A DNA stretch of 10,456 nt from positions 1-10,456 of the forward strand of contig CAZNDI010000032.1 of NCBI GenBank assembly GCA_964571805.1, in the 5' to 3' direction. Source of the stretch: JAUHWS01 sp964571805 (GTDB lineage Bacteria > Patescibacteriota > Gracilibacteria > UM-FILTER-43-11). The translations under genes were made by a program, and so were the position numbers. Numbering within the stretch: the stretch's first letter is position 1; the number at the start of each line of letters is the position of its first letter. Of this stretch, positions 1-4,347 are shown piece by piece. Under the pieces are notes generated by a model. The model did not search any database and had not been told where the DNA came from. It saw only the letters and a list, made by a program, of their open reading frames with translations.

Positions 1-81
1 TGTCCCCGTTAGGGCCATAATGAGGGAAAAAGGAAAGCGCTTGAAAACAGAGTTGAACTGGGTTTTGATACTTTTTAACAT
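1..81 (-). CDS. 5' end of a possible membrane protein (partial)
   Basis: An open frame starts at ATG (81-79) and runs off the left edge after 27 codons. It begins MLKSIKTQFNSVFKRFP and continues with SLIMALTGT, a basic amphipathic stretch turning hydrophobic. This is how many polytopic membrane proteins start, and it resembles the N-terminus of DUF4153-type proteins, but that comparison is from memory only. It would be the next gene after recR on the same strand, 30 nt beyond the recR stop. A second open frame starting at 94 on the same strand (MLIAHVKKYQ...) also reaches the edge and cannot be excluded, although its composition looks less protein-like. There is no ribosome binding site, as elsewhere in the window. 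Confidence 0.4.
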   Translation of the reverse strand, partial: MLKSIKTQFNSVFKRFPFSLIMALTGT

Positions 82-111
82 GGGCAATGAGCATTAAGGG
101 TAAAAAGGGGT

Positions 112-711
112 CTAATAGTCCATCCGTCCTTCCATGGCCCGTTTGAGGGTCTGGCTGTCGGCGTACTCCAAATGGCCTCCGACCGGGATGCCGCGGGCGA
201 TGCGCGTGACTTTGAGTTTGTAAGGCTCGAGGTAGCGCATTAGGTAGGCGGAGGTGGCCTCTCCTTCCATGGAGGGGTTCAAGGCTAAAATGAGTTCGGT
301 CACGCCTCCTGCCTGCACGCGTTGAATGAGTTCGGCAATGGTGAGTTCGTCGGGTCCAATGCCGTCGATGGGCGAAATGATGCCGTGGAGGACATGATAA
401 ACGCCTTGGTAACTGCCGGATTTTTCGAGGGCCATTAAGTCTAGGGCATCTTCGACCACACAGATGACGGCCTTATTGCGTTGGTCCATTTTGCAGATTT
501 CGCATCGGATTTCGGTGCTGAGGTTTTTGCAGATTTCACAGTAGAGCAGACCTTCTTTGAGGTCGAGGATGGATTTCCCTAACCCTTCGAGATCTCCAGA
601 GGTTTTTTTGAGGAGATAAAAGACGAGGCGTTCCGCCGATTTTGAGCCGATGCCAGGCAACTTGGAGAATTCTTCTATGGCCCGTTGAATGGTTTTGGGA
701 ATGTATTTCAT
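112..711 (-). CDS. recR: Recombination mediator protein RecR
   Basis: RecR helps load RecA onto single-stranded DNA in the RecFOR gap-repair pathway. At 199 residues it has the family's usual length and the full domain order. A helix-hairpin-helix lies at about 13-32 (LPGIGSKSAERL). A four-cysteine zinc motif follows at C58, C61, C70 and C73 (two CEIC pairs). The Toprim domain starts near residue 80 with its acidic core at E87 (ICVVEDALDL) and includes the ALNPSMEGEATSAYL segment (143-157). The C-terminal motif IARGIPVGGHLEYAD ends the domain. The ATG at 711 gives the canonical N-terminus and has no Shine-Dalgarno sequence. The gene lies downstream of smpB on the same strand, separated by a palindromic repeat, so whether they share a transcript is unclear. 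Confidence 0.97.
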   Translation of the reverse strand: MKYIPKTIQRAIEEFSKLPGIGSKSAERLVFYLLKKTSGDLEGLGKSILDLKEGLLYCEICKNLSTEIRCEICKMDQRNKAVICVVEDALDLMALEKSGSYQGVYHVLHGIISPIDGIGPDELTIAELIQRVQAGGVTELILALNPSMEGEATSAYLMRYLEPYKLKVTRIARGIPVGGHLEYADSQTLKRAMEGRMDY

Positions 712-729
712 TTTTACTTATTAAGTTGC

Positions 730-830
730 AAGCGGTTAGTGGCTAGTGGTTAGTGATTAGCCTGCTGCAACTGAATTGTATTTAGCTCACCGCTCACCGC
801 TTACCGCTTACCACTAGCCACTAACCGCTT
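730..830. repeat. Palindromic intergenic element with heptamer arms (element D)
   Basis: Bases 730-750 are the exact reverse complement of 810-830, giving a 21-bp perfect stem. The arms are built from degenerate 7-bp units of the type AGCGGTT / AGTGGCT / AGTGGTT. The central part contains CTGCTGCAA and an AGCTC motif, as in the three related elements at 1935, 3318 and 5673, but the arm sequence differs. The element fills nearly the whole gap between smpB and recR. It carries no coding potential and could fold into a long hairpin in either transcript. Confidence 0.85.
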
Positions 831-831
831 A

Positions 832-1278
832 TCAAACAAATCGTTTGACGGCTCGGCCTATTTCGCGTTTGGCGTCTTGGGCTTTGAGGGAGTGGCGTTT
901 GTCGTGCTTCTTCTTGCCACGGGCGACGGCCATTTCGAGTTTGGCGTATTTGCCTTCTAAAATGACGGCGAGGGGGATGAGGCTGACGCCTTGGATGTTG
1001 AGGTGTTTGTTGATTTTTTGGATTTCGGCTTGGTTCAAAAGGAGGGGGCGGTCTCGGAAGGGTTGGTAGGTTTCGTTGGTGTCGTAGGCGTAGCGGGAGA
1101 TGTTGGCTCCTTTTAGGATGGGTTTTTCGTTTTGAAAGGAGATGTAGGAGCCGGCGAGGTTGATTTGTCCTTTTCGGATGGATTTGATTTCGGATCCTAA
1201 AAGGACCATTCCTGCTTTGAATTGCTCAAGAATTTCGTAATCGAAGAAGGCCTTTTTGTTTTTGTGGATGAGCTTCAA
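832..1278 (-). CDS. smpB: SsrA-binding protein SmpB
   Basis: SmpB binds tmRNA and brings it to stalled ribosomes for trans-translation. The 148-residue product has the family's beta-barrel start (NKKAFFDYEILEQFKAG, then LGSEIKSIRKG). It also has the EGKYAKLEMAVARGKKKHDKR region and a basic C-terminal tail that ends KREIGRAVKRF, which inserts into the mRNA channel. The start that gives the canonical N-terminus is a TTG at 1278-1276. There is no Shine-Dalgarno motif, and a good promoter ends about 20 nt upstream, so the leader is very short. No tmRNA gene is visible in the window. Confidence 0.97.
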   Translation of the reverse strand: MKLIHKNKKAFFDYEILEQFKAGMVLLGSEIKSIRKGQINLAGSYISFQNEKPILKGANISRYAYDTNETYQPFRDRPLLLNQAEIQKINKHLNIQGVSLIPLAVILEGKYAKLEMAVARGKKKHDKRHSLKAQDAKREIGRAVKRFV

Positions 1279-1303
1279 GCTAGAGGTGTTAGAGACCTAA
1301 CCA

Positions 1304-1332
1304 ATTCTAAAGAAAGCTCCTCATTAATTCAA
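1304..1332 (-). promoter_or_regulatory. Predicted promoter of smpB
   Basis: On the minus strand TTGAAT (1332-1327) and TAGAAT (1309-1304) are 17 bp apart. The transcription start should fall near 1297, leaving a leader of about 19 nt before the TTG start codon of smpB. Confidence 0.6.
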
Positions 1333-1370
1333 CAAGGAATATTTTTAAATATTTTTAATGTAGTATACGG

Positions 1371-1376
1371 TATAAT
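1371..1376 (+). promoter_or_regulatory. Possible -10 box for the 1434 gene
   Basis: A perfect TATAAT lies in a very AT-rich stretch about 58 bp ahead of the GTG start at 1434. No convincing -35 hexamer is found 15-19 bp upstream and no extended -10 is present, so this is only a candidate. Confidence 0.3.
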
Positions 1377-1433
1377 TAGTTTAACGTTCCGTCAAAGTCT
1401 TGAAAGAGGGCTTTGCGGACAAGTTAGCTCCAC

Positions 1434-1889
1434 GTGAGCAAGAAACGGGACGAAAATTTGAAAGATGATTCTAAGGAACAGACGGATGAAATTGCGCTGA
1501 TGAAGCAAACAGGGATGCAACGGGTGATGCAAAGTGTGAGGGCCGCTGCCTTGATTTTGTACGTGAGCCTCAGGGCCGTCGTTCGGGTTTTGGTGGGGGC
1601 CTTTCGGTTGAGTATGTCGGATGCTTTACTTTGGTCTCTGGCTCCTTCGGCCATCTTCATTGCCATGTGGCTCCTGGGGGTGTTCTTCATCACCCTGCCG
1701 CTCATTCTTCAGATCGCCACCGGTGTCCTGTTCACGTTCACCGTCGCCATGGTTTCGGTTGCTGGCTTTAGAGAGTCAGTCAAATCGAAGCCTAAGAAAA
1801 GGATGCTTAAACCGGCCAAGAAAGCGAGTGGACCAAATACTCCCACTCCAGATCCGGATACTCGTCCGCCCAAGGACCCCGAGGACTGA
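1434..1889 (+). CDS. Small membrane protein of unknown function
   Basis: I do not recognise this 151-residue protein. It has a charged, hydrophilic N-terminus (1-35), a hydrophobic or amphipathic helix at about 37-57, and a long hydrophobic region at about 66-112 that fits two membrane helices. A basic segment follows (115-130, rich in K), then a proline- and aspartate-rich tail (TPTPDPDTRPPKDPED). The hydrophobic run and the positive residues after it suggest an inner-membrane protein with a cytoplasmic tail. The GTG at 1434 is the first in-frame start. An ATG at 1500 (MKQTGMQRV) would remove the charged head and is an alternative. Neither has a ribosome binding site. The strong terminator right after the stop supports a real, monocistronic gene. 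It is divergent from smpB and convergent with dedA. Confidence 0.75.
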   Translation: MSKKRDENLKDDSKEQTDEIALMKQTGMQRVMQSVRAAALILYVSLRAVVRVLVGAFRLSMSDALLWSLAPSAIFIAMWLLGVFFITLPLILQIATGVLFTFTVAMVSVAGFRESVKSKPKKRMLKPAKKASGPNTPTPDPDTRPPKDPED

Positions 1890-1897
1890 TCAGCACG

Positions 1898-1921
1898 ATC
1901 GGACCTCGGGTCCGATTTTTT
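1898..1921 (+). terminator. Intrinsic terminator after the 1434 gene
   Basis: Eight perfect base pairs (ATCGGACC with GGTCCGAT) close a TCG loop, and a run of six T follows. The stem starts 9 bp after the stop codon of the membrane protein gene. Confidence 0.9.
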
Positions 1922-1934
1922 GATGGAATACTTT

Positions 1935-2056
1935 CTTACCTTACCCGCTCTTTAGTGTGAATCCTGTGCAATGACACAACTTTATAAGCGGTGAGCGGAG
2001 AGCGTGGAGCGGTGAGCTTGCTGCAATTTGAAATTGAGATTAGCTCTTCGCTCTCC
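1935..2056. repeat. Heptamer-arm palindromic element, copy A
   Basis: The left flank (1935-1987, with TGACACAACTTTATAAG) matches copy C at 5673. An array of 7-bp units (AGCGGTG, AGCGGAG, AGCGTGG) follows, then a central palindromic segment (CTGCAATTTGAAATTGAG) and the start of the reversed array. Bases 1993-2056 are identical to 3340-3403 over 64 bp. The right part is missing: the element stops just before the 3' end of dedA. It lies between two convergent genes. Confidence 0.85.
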
Positions 2057-2074
2057 CCAATCAATTCAAGCCCC

Positions 2075-2686
2075 TCATTTCTTCAACCGTCTTAAAAGTG
2101 GAGCCTTCGCTGCAGGAGGAATGATTTTCTTGGCAAAACGGCTTCGAATAAAGTGGAACACGGCAATCAGAGCAAGGATGGAAATGACTAAAATGAACGG
2201 GTGCTTATAAAGGTGAGTGAAAAACGTCGACCCTCGACCAATCAGCCACCCGAACCCCGTCACCAAAAACATCCACACCAAAATGACAAAAACATCGATC
2301 ACCAAAAACCGCTTCAACGAAATCCCCTCCAAACTCAAGTAAATCACACTAAACGTCCGAGCCCCATAAACGAATTTAGTGACGAATAAAATCCAAAATT
2401 CATTTTTAGAAATCCCTTGAATGAACTCACTGATCTTTTGATAACGTTCTTGAAACCGCTTGAAAAACCTCCCGTGCTTGAGGCCATAGCGCCCCATCAA
2501 AAATAAAAGCGAATCGATGGCAAAAGATCCCAGGCAACAAAAAATAAAAAGATCCCAAAAACTAGACCACCCCCGCCCCACCAAAATCGCCACCGGAATC
2601 GTCGTTTCCTCCCCTCCAATAAAAGAGGAAAAGAAAAAGACAAGAAAGGGATGATCAGCCAAATTGGCAATAATGGAATCCATCAT
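2075..2686 (-). CDS. DedA-family (SNARE-associated/VTT domain) membrane protein
   Basis: DedA-family proteins are inner-membrane proteins of the VTT fold. Several are linked to undecaprenyl-phosphate or phospholipid flipping and to envelope homeostasis; the exact substrate here is unknown. The 203-residue product has the family's re-entrant acidic motif near the N-terminus (FIGGEETTIPVAIL). Its second signature has the form KFVYGARTFSVIYLSLEGIS, with the conserved arginine. Three further hydrophobic segments and a basic C-terminus (RSRFAKK...LLRRLKK) follow. Two adjacent ATG codons (2686 and 2683) could start it, neither with a Shine-Dalgarno sequence. It lies 45 bp downstream of the small lysine-rich gene on the same strand and is probably co-transcribed with it. 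Confidence 0.88.
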   Translation of the reverse strand: MMDSIIANLADHPFLVFFFSSFIGGEETTIPVAILVGRGWSSFWDLFIFCCLGSFAIDSLLFLMGRYGLKHGRFFKRFQERYQKISEFIQGISKNEFWILFVTKFVYGARTFSVIYLSLEGISLKRFLVIDVFVILVWMFLVTGFGWLIGRGSTFFTHLYKHPFILVISILALIAVFHFIRSRFAKKIIPPAAKAPLLRRLKK

Positions 2687-2731
2687 AGGTTTGCTTTAGA
2701 TCATATCCCTTAACTCCTGAAGAACAAAAAA

Positions 2732-2800
2732 TCATGCTTTTTTGCCCTTATCTTGCTTAGGCTTCTTTTTCTCCTTCCGAGCATTTTTTCCCTTAGCCAT
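2732..2800 (-). CDS. 22-residue lysine-rich small protein
   Basis: ATG at 2800-2798 opens a 22-codon frame ending in TGA (2734-2732). The product starts MAKGKNARKEKKKPKQ and has ten lysines and one arginine in 22 residues. From memory, short proteins of the pattern MAKGKN-RKE-KKPKK recur as unannotated conserved genes in many bacteria; a function is not known to me. Its reality is supported by a near-consensus promoter at 2868-2896 on the same strand and by its place directly upstream of dedA. Such a basic peptide could bind RNA, ribosomes or acidic lipids, but this is only a guess. No ribosome binding site is visible. Confidence 0.65.
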   Translation of the reverse strand: MAKGKNARKEKKKPKQDKGKKA

Positions 2801-2867
2801 AAAATGAAGGATTAAATTTCATAAGACTAAGTCCTTTTGTAAGCACAAAAAAACTTAGTACTCGCTT

Positions 2868-2896
2868 ATTTTATGCTTTTTTATGCTTGTTGACAA
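2868..2896 (-). promoter_or_regulatory. Predicted promoter of the lysine-rich gene and dedA
   Basis: On the minus strand TTGTCA (2896-2891) and TAAAAT (2873-2868) are 17 bp apart. Transcription would start near 2861, giving a leader of about 60 nt. The -35 box overlaps that of the tRNA-Gln promoter on the other strand. Confidence 0.65.
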
Positions 2897-2918
2897 TCAA
2901 TAGTCAGGCCATTAAACT
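2890..2918 (+). promoter_or_regulatory. Predicted promoter of tRNA-Gln
   Basis: A consensus TTGACA (2890-2895) and TAAACT (2913-2918) are separated by 17 bp. The start would be near 2925, about 13 nt before the mature tRNA. Confidence 0.65.
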
Positions 2919-2937
2919 GACTCAGTAAAGATGACGT

Positions 2938-3013
2938 TCGGGAGTCGCCAAGTGGTAAGGCACCGGTTTTTGGTACCGGCATTCCGGGGGTTCGAATCCC
3001 TCCTCCCGAGCCA
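2938..3013 (+). tRNA. tRNA-Gln(TTG)
   Basis: The cloverleaf is complete. The acceptor stem TCGGGAG (2938-2944) pairs with CTCCCGA (3003-3009). The D arm is GCC/GGC with a GG-containing loop. The anticodon stem CCGGT/ACCGG (2963-2967, 2975-2979) encloses TTTTGGT, so the anticodon is TTG at 2970-2972. The T arm GGGGG/CCCTC has loop TTCGAAT. The discriminator is G3010, as is usual for tRNA-Gln, and CCA (3011-3013) is encoded. A hairpin repeat begins on the last base of the CCA. Confidence 0.96.
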
Positions 3014-3167
3014 GCTAAAAAATGAACTCCAACCTACGAACGGGTCTCTGGTCGAGGCCCCCTTCTTCGGTTTACGTTCATTTTTTAGCTTTCCCCCAAA
3101 ATTTCTGCGTTCGTCTAGTTCGCCCTTTGGGCTCACTCCGTCTCACTCCGACAATTTTCGGGGGCCC
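3013..3167. repeat. Hairpin-rich tandem repeat, copy 1
   Basis: Bases 3024-3116 are identical to 3170-3262 (93 bp, period 146). Copy 1 holds a nested set of stems. A 15-bp perfect inverted repeat (3013-3027 with 3076-3090) encloses GGGTCTC/GAGGCCC (3042-3048, 3054-3060). A second long stem follows: CCCCCAAAATT (3093-3103) with AATTTTCGGGGG (3153-3164), one bulge. It contains a small GCCC-TTT-GGGC hairpin at 3122-3132. The first stem, followed by a T-rich arm, may also terminate the tRNA-Gln transcript. No credible coding frame is present. Confidence 0.85.
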
Positions 3168-3315
3168 CAGAACTCCAACCTACGAACGGGTCTCTGGTCG
3201 AGGCCCCCTTCTTCGGTTTACGTTCATTTTTTAGCTTTCCCCCAAAATTTCTGCGTTCGTCTGGTTTTGCCTGCGGCAAAACATTGACTCTCTTCGACAA
3301 TTTTCGGGGGGGCCT
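3168..3315. repeat. Hairpin-rich tandem repeat, copy 2
   Basis: This is the second copy of the preceding unit, 93 bp identical (3170-3262). It lacks the left arm of the 15-bp inverted repeat but keeps the CCCCCAAAATT / AATTTTCGGGGG stem. The internal hairpin differs completely in sequence from copy 1 yet still pairs perfectly: GTTTTGCC (3264-3271) with GGCAAAAC (3275-3282) around TGC. Confidence 0.85.
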
Positions 3316-3317
3316 AA

Positions 3318-3450
3318 AGAGCGGTGAGCGGAGAGCGGAGAGCGGAGAGCGTGGAGCGGTGAGCTTGCTGCAATTTGAAATTGAGATTAGCTCTTCGCTC
3401 TCCACTCACCGCTCTACGCTTGTCATTGATAGGAAACGACAGAATGAATC
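3318..3450. repeat. Heptamer-arm palindromic element, copy B
   Basis: At least five 7-bp units (AGCGGTG, AGCGGAG repeated, AGCGTGG, AGCGGTG) lead into the same central palindrome as copy A. The reversed array (CTCTCCACTCACCGCTCTACGCTT) follows, and then a right flank (TCATTGATAGGAA...AGAATGAAT, 3423-3449) shared with copy C. The left flank seen in A and C is missing; the tandem hairpin repeat ends there instead. The remaining ~47 bp to the pth stop codon hold nothing I recognise. Confidence 0.85.
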
Positions 3451-3497
3451 GCAGACAGTACGTGACATGAGTTAATAAACTGGCTTAGGCTTGTCAA

Positions 3498-4064
3498 TTA
3501 ATTATATCGATTCATCCCTGCCTCCATCCCCTCTCTAAAAATCAATTCCAACACCGCGGGCAGGTTTTCTAGGACTTCAGAAACTTGAATCTGCTCATCG
3601 ACCGTAAAATTCCCCAACACATAATCGGATAATTCTCCTGGAAAAGAGCGTTCAGGTTTAATTCCTAGGCGAATCCGGGGCACCTCCATAGAAGCCAACT
3701 CTTGCATGATGGAAGCGATTCCCTTTTGGCCTGCTGCGGATCCCGTGGGTCGGAGACGAATTTTTCCTAAAGGGATTTCCACATCATCATAAAGAACCAG
3801 CACATCCTTCAATTCAATTTTGTAATAACCCACCACAGCCTGAATGGCCTGGCCCGAAAGGTTCATGAACGTGAGCGGCTTCACGAGAAGGGCTTTCTCG
3901 TTTCCGATTTCACCCTCCGATACCAAAGACTTGAACCGATCTATCTTTTTGAATTCCGAAAAATTAAAAACCTTGGCCAACTGATCCACCGCCATAAACC
4001 CAACGTTGTGCCGAGTTTTTTCATACTGAGCGCCTGGATTTCCAAGACCGATGACAAGTTTCAT
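3498..4064 (-). CDS. pth: Peptidyl-tRNA hydrolase
   Basis: Pth cleaves the ester bond of peptidyl-tRNAs that drop off the ribosome and so recycles tRNA. The ATG at 4064-4062 gives 188 residues and the canonical start MKLVIGLGNPG. A longer frame from a TTG at 4103 adds 13 residues not typical of the family. Key residues by family alignment are N9, the catalytic H19 (TRHNVGF), N68 (FMNLSG) and D93 (YDDVEIPLGKIRLR). The usual GGHNG loop reads AGQKG here (111-115), so the conserved substrate-binding asparagine (N114 in E. coli) is replaced by lysine. The PRIRLGIKP segment and the C-terminal helices are normal. The gene is downstream of obg on the same strand, but a bidirectional-looking terminator and a tRNA-like gene on the other strand lie between them. 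Confidence 0.96.
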   Translation of the reverse strand: MKLVIGLGNPGAQYEKTRHNVGFMAVDQLAKVFNFSEFKKIDRFKSLVSEGEIGNEKALLVKPLTFMNLSGQAIQAVVGYYKIELKDVLVLYDDVEIPLGKIRLRPTGSAAGQKGIASIMQELASMEVPRIRLGIKPERSFPGELSDYVLGNFTVDEQIQVSEVLENLPAVLELIFREGMEAGMNRYN

Positions 4065-4111
4065 ATGTTCATATTTTAGCTCGTTATGAGGCTTTAGATT
4101 CAAAAAGTGAG

Positions 4112-4139
4112 TTGACTTCTTATTAAAATTTGTTAGAAT
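4112..4139 (+). promoter_or_regulatory. Predicted promoter of the leader RNA / tRNA-like locus
   Basis: TTGACT (4112-4117) and TAGAAT (4134-4139) are 16 bp apart, pointing away from pth. Transcription should begin near 4146. No comparably good promoter is found between the terminator (4220) and the tRNA-like gene (4253), so readthrough may be how that gene is expressed. Confidence 0.6.
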
Positions 4140-4145
4140 AGAAGT

Positions 4146-4223
4146 ACAAACCCTGAGCAGTAGTTGATCTGCAGCTCACTAGGTGCTAAACAAAAGCTCT
4201 TTCATTTGAAAGGGTTTTTTGTT
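4146..4223 (+). ncRNA. Candidate small leader RNA complementary to the adjacent tRNA-like gene
   Basis: The stretch runs from the predicted start near 4146 to the intrinsic terminator and has no open frame. It can form a hairpin (4154-4160 with 4169-4178, with a 3-nt bulge). Bases 4149-4157 (AACCCTGAG) are complementary to 4279-4287 of the tRNA-like gene. Bases 4176-4189 (TCACTAGGTGCTAA) are complementary to 4286-4299. Together they cover the whole anticodon arm. The 5' segment 4148-4154 (AAACCCT) is also complementary to 4211-4217 in the terminator's 3' arm, so it could in principle act as an antiterminator. Both complementarities are read directly; the role is inferred. No known RNA family is recognised. 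Confidence 0.5.
4189..4223 (+). terminator. Intrinsic terminator of the leader RNA
   Basis: CTCTTTC (4197-4203) pairs with GAAAGGG (4208-4214), two ends of a seven-pair stem with one G-T pair, around an ATTT loop. Six T follow. Outer pairing of AACAAAA (4189-4195) with TTTTGTT (4217-4223) makes it nearly symmetric, so it could also act on minus-strand transcripts leaving obg. Confidence 0.75.
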
Positions 4224-4252
4224 ACAATCAAAAACCGCTCGGAGTGGAGTTT

Positions 4253-4328
4253 GGGGCTGTAGTTTAAGGGTTAAAATACTCAGGGTTAGCACCTAGTGAT
4301 GCGGGTTCGAATCCCGTCGGCTCCACCA
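4253..4328 (+). tRNA. tRNA-like gene with alanine-type acceptor and aberrant anticodon arm
   Basis: The acceptor GGGGCTG (4253-4259) pairs with CGGCTCC (4318-4324) and includes G3-U70 (4255-4322), the alanine identity pair. The discriminator is A4325 and CCA is encoded. The D arm GTTT/AAAT has a GGG-TTA loop. The T arm GCGGG/CCCGT has loop TTCGAAT. All are normal and the length (73 nt plus CCA) is that of a class I tRNA. The anticodon arm is not normal. In the standard register (4279-4295) no stem forms. The best helix pairs CT(C)AGG with CCTAG, with one bulged C at 4281, leaving the loop GTTAGCA. That loop would present TAG, a leucine CUA anticodon, with an unusual C37. It may be a decoy or regulatory tRNA, a pseudogene, or a tRNA with an unusual fold. 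It is convergent with obg, whose stop codon lies 19 bp away. Confidence 0.7.
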
Positions 4329-4347
4329 CCGAGTGGGTCAATTGGTG

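Noticed and set aside
2912..3405. Several open frames of 70-118 codons on both strands across tRNA-Gln and the tandem repeat
   Set aside because: They read through the tRNA and hairpin repeats, give low-complexity products, and match no protein pattern. They are by-products of repeat sequence.
3013..3450. CRISPR array
   Set aside because: Only two copies, ~146-bp period, repeats themselves long and palindromic; the short units are contiguous 7-bp repeats without spacers.
4065..4103. N-terminal extension of pth from a TTG at 4103
   Set aside because: The extra 13 residues are not in the family, while ATG 4064 gives the canonical MKLVIGLGNPG start.
4146..4223. T-box riboswitch reading of the leader
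   Set aside because: The conserved T-box AGGGTGGNACCGCG bulge and the specifier-loop architecture are absent, and the complementarity is to a tRNA-like gene rather than to the anticodon and CCA end alone.
4253..4328. Possible tmRNA, because of the GGGGCTG acceptor with G3-U70 and CCA
   Set aside because: The D arm is a normal tRNA D arm and both acceptor strands lie within 76 nt. There is no mRNA-like region or tag sequence, and no permuted 5' piece was seen nearby.
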